Shown: in pieces, positions 8,310-15,876 of the stretch
Numbering within the stretch: the first letter of the stretch is position 1
Layout: every line of letters starts with the position of its first letter
Assembly (NCBI GenBank): GCA_018241965.1
Contig: JAFECS010000002.1
Coordinates: 1-33,043, forward strand
Reading direction: 5' to 3'
Source of the DNA: Pseudomonadota bacterium
GTDB lineage: Bacteria > Pseudomonadota > Gammaproteobacteria > Berkiellales > Berkiellaceae
DNA: 33,043 nucleotides
The notes under the pieces: model-generated
Seen by the model: the letters and a program-made list of their open reading frames with translations, nothing else
Databases searched by the model: none
What the model was told of the DNA's origin: nothing
Program-made: the position numbers and the translations under genes

Positions 8310-9725
8310 TTAGGTGGGAACAACCTGTGCAGCCAACTCAAATAAGTCTTCTCTTTGACTCATAACATATTCTAAGGCGTCGGTCAGATCATTTTCATTA
8401 AGTTGCAGTTTTTCCAGAATTTTTTCGGGCAACTTAACTGAATCCGCATCGCCAATACCTTGCCTCTTCAATAACCGTGTCGCCAACAGCACGATATTTG
8501 GATAGACAGCATACTCACCCTCATATTCTTCATCATGATGGTGTGAAATAGCAGCAATGACTTCAGGGGGTAAGTGCCAAGACTGCATCAGCCAGGCCCC
8601 TATTTCATCATGACCAATGCCCAATACATAATTTTCAATCGCCTTGATATTGGCATGTGGATTTACTTGTACATATTGCGATAACAGTTCAAAGTAAGGA
8701 GGAAAAACTTGCGCTAATAATAAATGACCAAAGTTATGTAATAATCCCCCAAGATAAGCAAGCCCCGGTAATGGTCGACTCGCAGGTGGTATGAGTTTAA
8801 CAATTGTTTCCACTAAGGCAGCACAGGTAATCGCAAATTCCCAATAAGCACGTAAACCAAGCGGCCCTTGGACTTTCACTTGCATGGTACGCCCTAAAAT
8901 GATCCCCAAAGCTAAATTCATCACTAAATCAAATCCTAGTACTTTTACAATCGCCTCCTCTAGCGATCCTATTTTTCCTGCATAACCATAATAAGGCGAA
9001 CGTGCCCAGCTCATTAACTGGGCGGCAAGACTAGGATCCTTTTCAATGGTTTGTGCTAATTCCTGTGTTGTTGTTTGAAAGTTAAAACGCAACTTTAATA
9101 TTTTGTGTGCAATGGCAGGGATTGCGGGCAATTCAACCGTCTCTTTTACCCGTTGTTTAATTCTGAGCGGCGTTAATTTTTTTATAGATTCGCTAACACA
9201 TCCATGCTCGTGGTTAAAATTATTTAATTGTGATAGTGGGAAACCAACAGGTAACACAGGATAGGCTTGTAATAATTTCAAGAAATCTTTGCCCTTCATG
9301 CCAATCAACGCATTATCAATGCTAGGGCGAATATAAACTTCATTTAAAGATAAAATCCTTTTTTCAACTATTGCTTCAACACCTACAAAATCAGGAAATG
9401 GCGGAACGGATTCAATTTTTAATGATGAAAAAAGCTGAAGTAAATTTTCATCGCTCAAAGGATGCACAGTTCTGTTCATTACTTGCGAAAATGCGCCAAT
9501 ATCAAAAAAATAATCCTCCGGCAAAATGATCATTAACAATCCGTCTTCTGCTTTCACTAAAACAGTGCGCAAAAGAGAAAACTCTTCTAAATTAACCAAC
9601 GCCGTGATTTCATCCAGTGTATGGTTAGGAAGGTGATCGATGACCATGTAATTGGCCCCACTATTACGAAGATATTCACCTATTGCTAGTGTTGGAGCAC
9701 ACTGATTATTCAAAGGGGTAAGCAT
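8310..9725 (-). CDS. YbaK-like deacylase domain fused to HDOD domain
   Basis: The 471-residue protein has two parts. Residues 10-160 resemble the YbaK/EbsC aminoacyl-tRNA deacylase fold (YMVIDHLPNHTLDEI, LRTVLVKAEDGLLMIILPEDY, VGVEAIVEKRILSLNEVYI). Residues 185-400 form an HDOD domain (VKETVELPAIPAIAHKILKLR, DPSLAAQLMSWARSPYYGYAGKIGSLEEAIVKVLGFD, YLGGLLHNFGHLLL, HDEIGAWLMQSWHLPPEVIAAISHHHDEEY). HDOD domains resemble HD phosphohydrolases but are usually regulatory; here HNFGH and GHDE keep some HD-like residues. This fusion is annotated in several gammaproteobacteria, with no defined role. Upstream, a GAGG precedes a two-codon ORF, ATG-TCC-TAA, that overlaps the start ATG. The gene stands alone between two intergenic regions. 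Confidence 0.88.
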   Translation of the reverse strand: MLTPLNNQCAPTLAIGEYLRNSGANYMVIDHLPNHTLDEITALVNLEEFSLLRTVLVKAEDGLLMIILPEDYFFDIGAFSQVMNRTVHPLSDENLLQLFSSLKIESVPPFPDFVGVEAIVEKRILSLNEVYIRPSIDNALIGMKGKDFLKLLQAYPVLPVGFPLSQLNNFNHEHGCVSESIKKLTPLRIKQRVKETVELPAIPAIAHKILKLRFNFQTTTQELAQTIEKDPSLAAQLMSWARSPYYGYAGKIGSLEEAIVKVLGFDLVMNLALGIILGRTMQVKVQGPLGLRAYWEFAITCAALVETIVKLIPPASRPLPGLAYLGGLLHNFGHLLLAQVFPPYFELLSQYVQVNPHANIKAIENYVLGIGHDEIGAWLMQSWHLPPEVIAAISHHHDEEYEGEYAVYPNIVLLATRLLKRQGIGDADSVKLPEKILEKLQLNENDLTDALEYVMSQREDLFELAAQVVPT

Positions 9726-9786
9726 TAGGACATAGCCTCAATCTACTTTTATATATAATAAGTCTAGACCATCATAAGTTGATCAG

Positions 9787-9802
9787 ATGACACACATGTC
9801 AT
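9787..9802. promoter_or_regulatory. Perfect palindrome, possible operator
   Basis: ATGACA and TGTCAT flank a four-base spacer (CACA) in the divergent region between the HDOD gene and the MFS gene. It lies about 30 bases upstream of the candidate -10 box at 9833, a position typical for an activator site. No regulator can be assigned. Confidence 0.35.
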
Positions 9803-9832
9803 AAAAGAATGTTCTTTGTTCTATGATTCACT

Positions 9833-9838
9833 TATAAT
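9833..9838 (+). promoter_or_regulatory. Candidate -10 box for the MFS-MHS transporter pair
   Basis: A perfect TATAAT lies 27 bases before ATG 9866. No good -35 box is found at 16-18 bases upstream, which would fit an activated promoter with the palindrome at 9787-9802. Confidence 0.4.
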
Positions 9839-9865
9839 TGCTGGTTTACTAAAGGGATTGTGAGC

Positions 9866-11143
9866 ATGAACCAGCAAAAACAAGTCTCCACACTAAGACC
9901 ATGGTTTATATGGGGACTTGCAGCCTTTTTCTTTTTTGCACACTACGTTGTACGGGTCACCCCAGGCCATATTAGTGAAGAGTTGCAGCTCGCTTTTGAA
10001 ATCTCAAAATCTGAGCTTGGGATCTTAGGCATGTCTTTTTACATCCCTTACGTCCTGATGCAAATGCCTATCGGGTATCTTGTTGATAGATTTGGTTCAC
10101 GTGCCCTACTTACCGCCGCTGTTTTGATTTGCAGCGTGAGCAGTTTTATTTTTGCCAACAGCGAAATTGTTAGCACTGCCATGCTCTCGCGAATTTTATT
10201 AGGGTTTTCTTCAGCTACCGCTTTTATTGGCGCTTTAAAATTGATTACCGTCTGGTTTGATGCCAGAAAACTCGCCTTGCTCGTTGGTATTACTCAAGCG
10301 TTAGGGATGGTGGGCGCAGCCGTGGGCGGCCATCTTGTGCCAGTGTTAAATGACAAAATTGGCTGGGAAGATTCTTTTCGACTTTATGGCGTTGTCTTTT
10401 TTGCTTTATCCATTTTGATCTTTAGCGTGGTTAGAAATAGTCCGCAAAATACAACAAGCTCCTTAAACGCTGCCATATCAACAACAAAAATTACTTTTAC
10501 ACAGATTAAAAGTGTGCTCTTAAGTAAATATACTTGGATTAATGCGCTCTATGCCGGCTTTATCTATGCTCCAACGGATTGTTTAGGCGAATTTTGGGGT
10601 AAAGAATTTTTAAGAAATATTCATCATCTAGATTCTCATTCAGCATCACACTCCATTGCTTACTTATTTTTTGGCTGGGCAATTGGCGGCCCCATTGCTG
10701 GCTGGTTAGCAGATCATGTCGGTAGGCGCCCTGTGATGATAGGCTCTGCTATCTTGGGCTTTATTTTGCTACCTATCGTATTTTATGTTCCCAATATTCC
10801 TTTACCATTGATAAGCACTATTGTTTTTATTTATGGACTCACGAATACCGGGTTGATAGCAAGTTACACCGCCGCAGGCGAGTTACATGATAAATCCTTG
10901 GGTGGATTTTCAATGGCCATCGCTAATATGTTTTCCGTGTTGGTGGGCGCAGGGTTAATGTGGGTACTGGGTGCGTTGCTCGATTGGAGTGCCGCTAAAA
11001 ACCTTGCATTTACCCCACAAGGTGCTTTAATGCATTCTGCACAAGATTATCAATATGCCACCATTGTTATCACCGGCTGTTTATTCTTAGCCATTATTTG
11101 CTCCTTCTTTACCAAAGAAACGCTCACTGATAAGCGTTCTTAA
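9866..11143 (+). CDS. MFS transporter
   Basis: This inner-membrane major facilitator has about 12 transmembrane segments in 425 residues. Family marks are the loop 2-3 motif GYLVDRFGSRALL, the loop 8-9 counterpart GWLADHVGRRPVM, and the N-terminal FAHYVVRVTPGHISEEL, a style common among amino-acid or metabolite MFS carriers of intracellular gammaproteobacteria. The open frame could begin at GTG 9860, but AAAGGGA at 9851-9857 sits eight bases before ATG 9866, a better spacing. The MHS transporter gene follows after only four bases, so both are likely in one transcript. The substrate is unknown. Confidence 0.9.
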   Translation: MNQQKQVSTLRPWFIWGLAAFFFFAHYVVRVTPGHISEELQLAFEISKSELGILGMSFYIPYVLMQMPIGYLVDRFGSRALLTAAVLICSVSSFIFANSEIVSTAMLSRILLGFSSATAFIGALKLITVWFDARKLALLVGITQALGMVGAAVGGHLVPVLNDKIGWEDSFRLYGVVFFALSILIFSVVRNSPQNTTSSLNAAISTTKITFTQIKSVLLSKYTWINALYAGFIYAPTDCLGEFWGKEFLRNIHHLDSHSASHSIAYLFFGWAIGGPIAGWLADHVGRRPVMIGSAILGFILLPIVFYVPNIPLPLISTIVFIYGLTNTGLIASYTAAGELHDKSLGGFSMAIANMFSVLVGAGLMWVLGALLDWSAAKNLAFTPQGALMHSAQDYQYATIVITGCLFLAIICSFFTKETLTDKRS

Positions 11144-11147
11144 CATC

Positions 11148-12410
11148 ATGGTAAAGAGGAGCCAACAAGGCCTATTAATCAGTGCTATTTCACTTGGCAC
11201 TTTACTGGAATGGGCAGAGTATACCTTTTACGGTTATATGGCAGTTTTGCTCTCTGGATTATTTTTCCCGGAAAATGATGCCAGTGTAGCCCTGTTAAAA
11301 ACTTATGGCATATTTGCAGCTGGCTATTTAATGCGTCCACTGGGTGCCATTGTTTTTGGGCATATAGGAGATAGCATTGGCCGCAAAAAAGCCCTGATGA
11401 TATCTTTGTTTATCATGGGGGGAGCAACTTTTACCATCGGATGCTTACCCACTTATCAACAAATTGGCGTGCTTGCCCCCTTCATTTTATTAATCATGCG
11501 CATGTTACAAGGGTTTGCCATCAGTGGTGAATACAATGGGGCTGGCATATTTCTGGTAGAAAAAATCGGTCAAAAAAATCCTTGTTTGGCGGGTAGTTGG
11601 ATCAGCGCCTCCGCAGCCTTTGGCATGGTGCTGGGTGGCATAGCGGCTTTTGCTACCAGCTTACCATCAGCACCTTTATGGGCATGGCGCGTTCCTTTTT
11701 TATTAGGCGGCACAAGTTGTTTTGTAGGGTTTTGGTTAAGAGCCACTATCACAGAAGCAAAAACCCACCCGCCTGTCACCTTGCCGCTTATGCAGGTTTT
11801 TAAACAACACAAAAAGTCTTTAAGCATTGTCGCAGCGATAGCCGCCTTTACTGGGATCTTTGTTTATATCTGTAATATTTATATCGTGGCCTTTTTACAC
11901 CAACAAGTGATGTTACCCACGCATCATGCAAGCTTCTTTGCCATCTTTGGCGAAATCATCGTGACGATACTTATTCCGGTAATGGCATGGGTTGCCGACA
12001 AAACTTGTCCTTATCGTCAATACCGATGGGGATTATTTTTAGTGGCTTTAGGATGCCCCTTCATTTTTGAGCTTTGTGCTTTGGGTAACTACCCTAGTAT
12101 CACCTTAGCCATGATTTTATATGGCGTGCTCAATGCAATCGTTTGTGGGCCCATGGTTAAAATACTTTATGATCAATTTCCTGTCAGCGTACGTTATACC
12201 GGTGTTTCTTTAGGATGGAGTTTTTCTGCCGCCATTTTTTGTGGAAGTGCGCCGATGGTGGCTCAATATTTAACAAATAAATTTGAATGGACGCTTGGTC
12301 CTAGCTTATATGTATCGTTGATTTCGATAATTACTTTGATGATGATTTCTTTCTTGTTACCCAATCCGTCACTAGCAACTACCTATCGCCTTAAACAGTT
12401 GACAGACTAA
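11148..12410 (+). CDS. MHS-family (ProP-like) metabolite:proton symporter
   Basis: A 420-residue MFS carrier of the metabolite:H+ symporter family. The family signature is clear: SLGTLLEWAEYTFYGYMAVLLSGLFFP at the start, then TYGIFAAGYLMRPLGAIVFGHIGDSIGRKKALM, then RMLQGFAISGEYNGAGIFLVE. ProP, KgtP and citrate carriers belong here; the sequence does not tell which substrate is used. It follows the previous MFS gene after four bases with no strong Shine-Dalgarno, suggesting translational coupling. Twelve hydrophobic segments are visible. Pairs of related carriers like this are common in amino-acid-dependent intracellular bacteria, which is inference only. Confidence 0.9.
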   Translation: MVKRSQQGLLISAISLGTLLEWAEYTFYGYMAVLLSGLFFPENDASVALLKTYGIFAAGYLMRPLGAIVFGHIGDSIGRKKALMISLFIMGGATFTIGCLPTYQQIGVLAPFILLIMRMLQGFAISGEYNGAGIFLVEKIGQKNPCLAGSWISASAAFGMVLGGIAAFATSLPSAPLWAWRVPFLLGGTSCFVGFWLRATITEAKTHPPVTLPLMQVFKQHKKSLSIVAAIAAFTGIFVYICNIYIVAFLHQQVMLPTHHASFFAIFGEIIVTILIPVMAWVADKTCPYRQYRWGLFLVALGCPFIFELCALGNYPSITLAMILYGVLNAIVCGPMVKILYDQFPVSVRYTGVSLGWSFSAAIFCGSAPMVAQYLTNKFEWTLGPSLYVSLISIITLMMISFLLPNPSLATTYRLKQLTD

Positions 12411-12431
12411 ATTTGTTAATGTCACATTAAC
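12399..12431 (+). promoter_or_regulatory. Candidate -35 box with overlapping inverted repeat upstream of mscS-like gene
   Basis: A perfect TTGACA at 12399-12404 is followed by an exact inverted repeat, GTTAATG-TCA-CATTAAC, at 12415-12431. The repeat covers the expected -10 position, where only a poor CACATT is found. It has no T-run, so it is a poor terminator candidate. It may be an operator for the channel-carboxypeptidase pair. Confidence 0.3.
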
Positions 12432-12465
12432 GCTCTATCATATCAACTCGCAAAGAATTATTTTT

Positions 12466-12975
12466 ATGCTCAACGAGATGATGAAGCCAATAGCCTCAGC
12501 TTTACCCGGTATTTTAATTGCCATACTTATACTTATTGCATTTTGGTTTCTAGCTAAATTTGCAATTAAATTGATCCATCAAATTAGAGATAAAAATCCG
12601 GCACAAAAACAACCGGTATTTCTGGTTTTTGAAACTGTCACTAGAGTTGTTATCTTAGTTTTAGGGCTCATCACTGCCCTGGGCTCAGCTGGCGTTAATG
12701 TGTCAGCTTTGGTAGCAAGCCTTGGCATTTCCGGCATTGCTTTAACACTGGCTACTAAAGATGCCTTTGCAAACCTTTTTGCAGGGATCCTGGTGCTGTT
12801 GTATCAACCCTTTAAAATTGGCGATACAGTAGAAATGGGCTATATCAAAGGCATTGTCACCAAAATGAGTTTACGTTACACCCATTTAACTAATGCTGAT
12901 AAAGAAATTCTTATCCCTAATTCATCTTTATTAACCAAAAATTTAACTATTTATAAATCCAATGAAAATAAATAA
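12466..12975 (+). CDS. Short MscS-family mechanosensitive channel lacking the cytoplasmic cage
   Basis: Only 169 residues, against 286 in E. coli MscS. All three membrane helices are present: TM1 GILIAILILIAFWFLAKFAI, TM2 VTRVVILVLGLITALGSAG and the pore-lining TM3 ALVASLGISGIALTLATKDA, followed by NLFAGILVLLYQPF. The beta domain (FKIGDTVEMGYIKGIVTKMSLRYTHL) ends with the family motif ILIPNSSLLTKNLTIY. The protein then stops, so the alpha-beta cage and C-terminal barrel are missing. The last 14 bases overlap the PBP4 gene, so the C-terminus may have been lost when the two genes came together. It could still form a pore with altered gating. The family is sure; function as an osmotic valve is inference. 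Confidence 0.88.
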   Translation: MLNEMMKPIASALPGILIAILILIAFWFLAKFAIKLIHQIRDKNPAQKQPVFLVFETVTRVVILVLGLITALGSAGVNVSALVASLGISGIALTLATKDAFANLFAGILVLLYQPFKIGDTVEMGYIKGIVTKMSLRYTHLTNADKEILIPNSSLLTKNLTIYKSNENK

Positions 12976-14482
12976 CACACTGACAGGTTTGCTCCTTGGT
13001 TTTTGCACCACGCTTTATGCCAATGTGAATACTGGTTTTGATCAAGAATTTAATAAATTAGTAAAACAATATTTGCCTAATACGGCAATTGGATTAATTG
13101 TGCAGGATCCAAAAACAGGTATGGTGTTATTTGAACATCATGCAGAAGATAATTTTTATCCTGCCAGCAATACAAAATTATTCACTGCTGCTGCCGCATT
13201 AAAATTTTTCGGACCCAATTTTCAATATCAAACTAGCATCAATGCCCCTTTGGAAAAAATAAAAGAAGGGACGCTAGAAGATAATGTCTATGTCATTTTT
13301 AGAGGTGACCCTTCCTTTTCCTCCACTGACTTAGCAAACCTGGTAAAACAACTCAAAGCTAAAGGCGTTAATAAAATAAAAGGGAATATCATTATCGATG
13401 ATTTTGCTTTTGATGATGTTCCTTATGCCCCCGGCTGGACCTGGGATTCTATCCCCTATGCCTATTCCGCGCCCGTGACTTCTATTATTATTAACACCAA
13501 CAAAGTGCGGGTGAAATTAAACAAAGCAGAAAACTTAAACGACAAAGTAAAAATTGAACAAGCCGACGAAGCACCTCTTTTTTCGTTAAATACCAATGTG
13601 TCAGCCGTGACCTTGGATGAATCTGAACATAGCTGCCAACTACATGCCCGCGTGAAAAACAATGAGATTTCACTCAATGGTTGTTGGCCGATTGATAAAA
13701 CACCGACGGTGTTAGAGTTGGCCATAGATAACCCAAGATTGTTAGCAAAAAACCTGTTAAAAAGTAATCTACAAGAAAATCAAATTGAGTTAACCGGTGA
13801 TATCAGCTTTAACAAAGCCCCAAAAAATGTGCCCGTTTTACTCACCAAACGCTCTGCTCCCTTAAAAGTTCTTTTAAAGCAAGTTTTGGCTGAATCGAAT
13901 AATATTTATACCGAAAGCTTAACCAAAGCGTTAGGTCTAGCCTTTTTAGGACAAGGCTCTTTCCAAGTGGGTATACATGCGATTGAAGAGATCTTAACCA
14001 AAGATACTAAAATTGATTTTACGCAAATAAACTTAAGTGATGGATCTGGGCAATCGCGGTATAACTTAGTTTCCCCTTATCTGGTTGGGCAGCTTTTGTA
14101 TCATATGTATCAGGATCCCCAATTTTCTGTTTATTACAATGCACTTAGCACAGCAGGTAAAAATGGATCCCTTGCTGATCGCATGAAAAGCAAAGAGATG
14201 GTGGGTAAAGTGGTTGCTAAAACGGGTAGCGCTTTAGGCACATCTGCATTATCAGGTTACTTTACTGCCAATAATGGTGACCAATATTTGTTTTCGATGT
14301 TAATAAATCAATCGTTAAATGATAATAGCGCGCGCAAATCGTTTGAAGATAAATTATGTCAAGTGATGGTCACTCATCCTTGGCCTCAAACAAAAGCTTT
14401 ACCCGCGCCATCGCAAACACCAACTGCTGTAAATACTAAAAGTAAAGTGCCACTTTCAAAAGTAACGGCAATACCATTGTGA
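12962..14482 (+). CDS. dacB: PBP4-type D-alanyl-D-alanine carboxypeptidase/endopeptidase
   Basis: This periplasmic class C penicillin-binding protein trims or cleaves peptidoglycan cross-links. A signal peptide (LTGLLLGFCTTLYA) is followed by all three active-site motifs: SxxK as S69-N-T-K72 in FYPASNTKLFTAAAALK, SxN in LAESNNIYTES, and KTG in VAKTGSALGTSALSGYF. The insertion between SxxK and SxN, typical of PBP4, is present (DDFAFDDVPYAPGWTWDS and onward). At 506 residues it is a little longer than E. coli DacB, with a Pro/Thr/Lys-rich tail of about 30 residues. It overlaps the MscS-like gene by 14 bases, suggesting coupled synthesis of a turgor channel and a wall hydrolase. Confidence 0.95.
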   Translation: MKINNTLTGLLLGFCTTLYANVNTGFDQEFNKLVKQYLPNTAIGLIVQDPKTGMVLFEHHAEDNFYPASNTKLFTAAAALKFFGPNFQYQTSINAPLEKIKEGTLEDNVYVIFRGDPSFSSTDLANLVKQLKAKGVNKIKGNIIIDDFAFDDVPYAPGWTWDSIPYAYSAPVTSIIINTNKVRVKLNKAENLNDKVKIEQADEAPLFSLNTNVSAVTLDESEHSCQLHARVKNNEISLNGCWPIDKTPTVLELAIDNPRLLAKNLLKSNLQENQIELTGDISFNKAPKNVPVLLTKRSAPLKVLLKQVLAESNNIYTESLTKALGLAFLGQGSFQVGIHAIEEILTKDTKIDFTQINLSDGSGQSRYNLVSPYLVGQLLYHMYQDPQFSVYYNALSTAGKNGSLADRMKSKEMVGKVVAKTGSALGTSALSGYFTANNGDQYLFSMLINQSLNDNSARKSFEDKLCQVMVTHPWPQTKALPAPSQTPTAVNTKSKVPLSKVTAIPL

Positions 14483-14499
14483 GTATATAAGGTCTTTTT

Positions 14500-14733
14500 A
14501 TGAAAATTTGGAAACTGTCACCCAAAGAAGATAATGGCTATGTCCGAGTAAGAGCCGAAACAGAAGCGCGGGCACGAGAAATTGCTTATCAAAAGTTTGT
14601 TTCTAGCAAAGCACATAAAACTATTCATAACAAGGATTGGAGCAAATTAGCTTGGAATGATAAAAACCAAGTGACATGTGAGTTGGAAGATGATGATATT
14701 TCTAATACTGAGGGATTTTTAGATATAGTATAA
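14500..14733 (+). CDS. Small conserved hypothetical protein
   Basis: A 77-residue protein of unknown function, starting MKIWKLSPKEDNGYVRVRAE and continuing TEARAREIAYQKF. It resembles small proteins of the MK-WKL-P type with a V.VRAE.E..ARE.A motif that I recall from many proteobacteria, often annotated hypothetical. The C-terminus is acidic (ELEDDDISNTEG). No signal peptide or membrane segment is seen. An AAGGT Shine-Dalgarno precedes the ATG and the gap to dacB is only 17 bases, so it is probably the last gene of that transcript. Confidence 0.75.
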   Translation: MKIWKLSPKEDNGYVRVRAETEARAREIAYQKFVSSKAHKTIHNKDWSKLAWNDKNQVTCELEDDDISNTEGFLDIV

Positions 14734-14756
14734 AAAAATAAATATATTAAATCTGT

Positions 14757-14865
14757 GTAGGGGCGCATCCTGTATGCGCCCTTATCAAACAATTCTTCAA
14801 TATCCATATATTGTTAGCGCAGATAAATCTAAGATTTGATGGGCGCAGACAGGCTGCGCCCCTAC
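14757..14865. repeat. REPIN-like double hairpin repeat, long copy
   Basis: A 109-bp relative of the element at 8157-8224. The hairpins at 14761-14781 and 14841-14861 match those of the first copy base for base, as do the flanking GTAG and CTAC. The spacer is 59 bp instead of 18; only its ends (TTAT and AGATTTGAT) are shared. It lies between the convergent small hypothetical gene and purU. Confidence 0.9.
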
Positions 14866-14885
14866 GAAAAAAAAATTCTATAGCG

Positions 14886-15770
14886 TCACTCCAAATCAAA
14901 TACGATTGTCTTATTCCCATCAACAATAATTCTATCTTCAAGATGCGCTTTGATTGCTTTGGCTAATACCGTTCTTTCGATGTTTTGCCCCAAAATGCGT
15001 AAATCTTCTGCATTGAGCCGATGTGATGCACGCGCTACATCTTGAGCAATAATTGGCCCCATGTCTAAATCTTTGGTCACATAATGCGCTGTGGCGCCAA
15101 TCAATTTTACGCCTTTATCATATGCTTGTTGATACGGGTTAGCACCAATAAAAGCCGGCAAAAATGAATGGTGGATATTGATGATCTTATTGGGGAAGTG
15201 TTCAATAAAATCTTCAGATAAAATTTGCATATAACGCGCTAAAATAATGCCTTCCACTTTACCTTCGCATAATTTTAAAATTTCACTTTCTGCTTTTGCC
15301 TTGGTTTCTTTGGTAACTGGAATATGGTGATAAGGGATATTGAAATGTTTGGCAGCCTGCGCCAAATCCGGATGATTAGAAACAATAAAGGGAATAATCA
15401 TCGGTAATTCTTGACGCGACCAACGCCACAGCACCTCTAAAAACGCATGATCGTATTTAGAAACAAAAACGGCCATACGCCTTAAATTAGCCGCATAATG
15501 GATTTGCCAATCCATTTTAAGAGGCGTGCCAACTTCTTTAGCAAATTGTGTTTCTAATTTTTTACTCGATAAATCCAATTGTGGTGTTTGAAATTCAAGG
15601 CGCATAAAAAATTTGCCGCCTTGCGCATCCGTTGAATGTTGATCCAAATCGGTAATATTCGCGCCATGATCTTTTAAAAAAGAAGTCACCGCGGCAATAA
15701 TCCCCTTTTGATCCGGGCAGGTAATAAGAAGCCTTGCTACAGTTGAAAGATCAGCCTTAACCATTTTCAA
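14886..15770 (-). CDS. purU: Formyltetrahydrofolate deformylase
   Basis: PurU hydrolyses 10-formyl-THF to THF and formate, balancing one-carbon pools and feeding formate to purine synthesis. The 294-residue product starts with an ACT domain (RLLITCPDQKGIIAAVTSFLKDHGANITDLDQHS, about residues 11-90). The formyltransferase fold follows, with RMAVFVSKYDHAFLEVL, MIIPFIVSNHPD and the catalytic block NIHHSFLPAFIGANPYQQAYDKGVKLIGATAHYVTKDLDMGPII, containing the conserved N, H and D. Length and domain order are typical of the family. Two in-frame ATGs (15770 and 15764) are possible. The gene stands alone, with a double-hairpin repeat downstream. Confidence 0.96.
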   Translation of the reverse strand: MKMVKADLSTVARLLITCPDQKGIIAAVTSFLKDHGANITDLDQHSTDAQGGKFFMRLEFQTPQLDLSSKKLETQFAKEVGTPLKMDWQIHYAANLRRMAVFVSKYDHAFLEVLWRWSRQELPMIIPFIVSNHPDLAQAAKHFNIPYHHIPVTKETKAKAESEILKLCEGKVEGIILARYMQILSEDFIEHFPNKIINIHHSFLPAFIGANPYQQAYDKGVKLIGATAHYVTKDLDMGPIIAQDVARASHRLNAEDLRILGQNIERTVLAKAIKAHLEDRIIVDGNKTIVFDLE

Positions 15771-15876
15771 ACACCAAATAAGTTAGATAGTTAATTAATT
15801 ATATGCCACATTTCTTGTATATTAGCATAGGAACTATACTTTCATTATTAACAAGAATGATAGGAACAAACCCGCT

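Noticed and set aside
12415..12431. Rho-independent terminator after the MHS transporter gene
   Set aside because: The stem is AT-rich and has no T-run after it, so it is listed as a possible operator instead.
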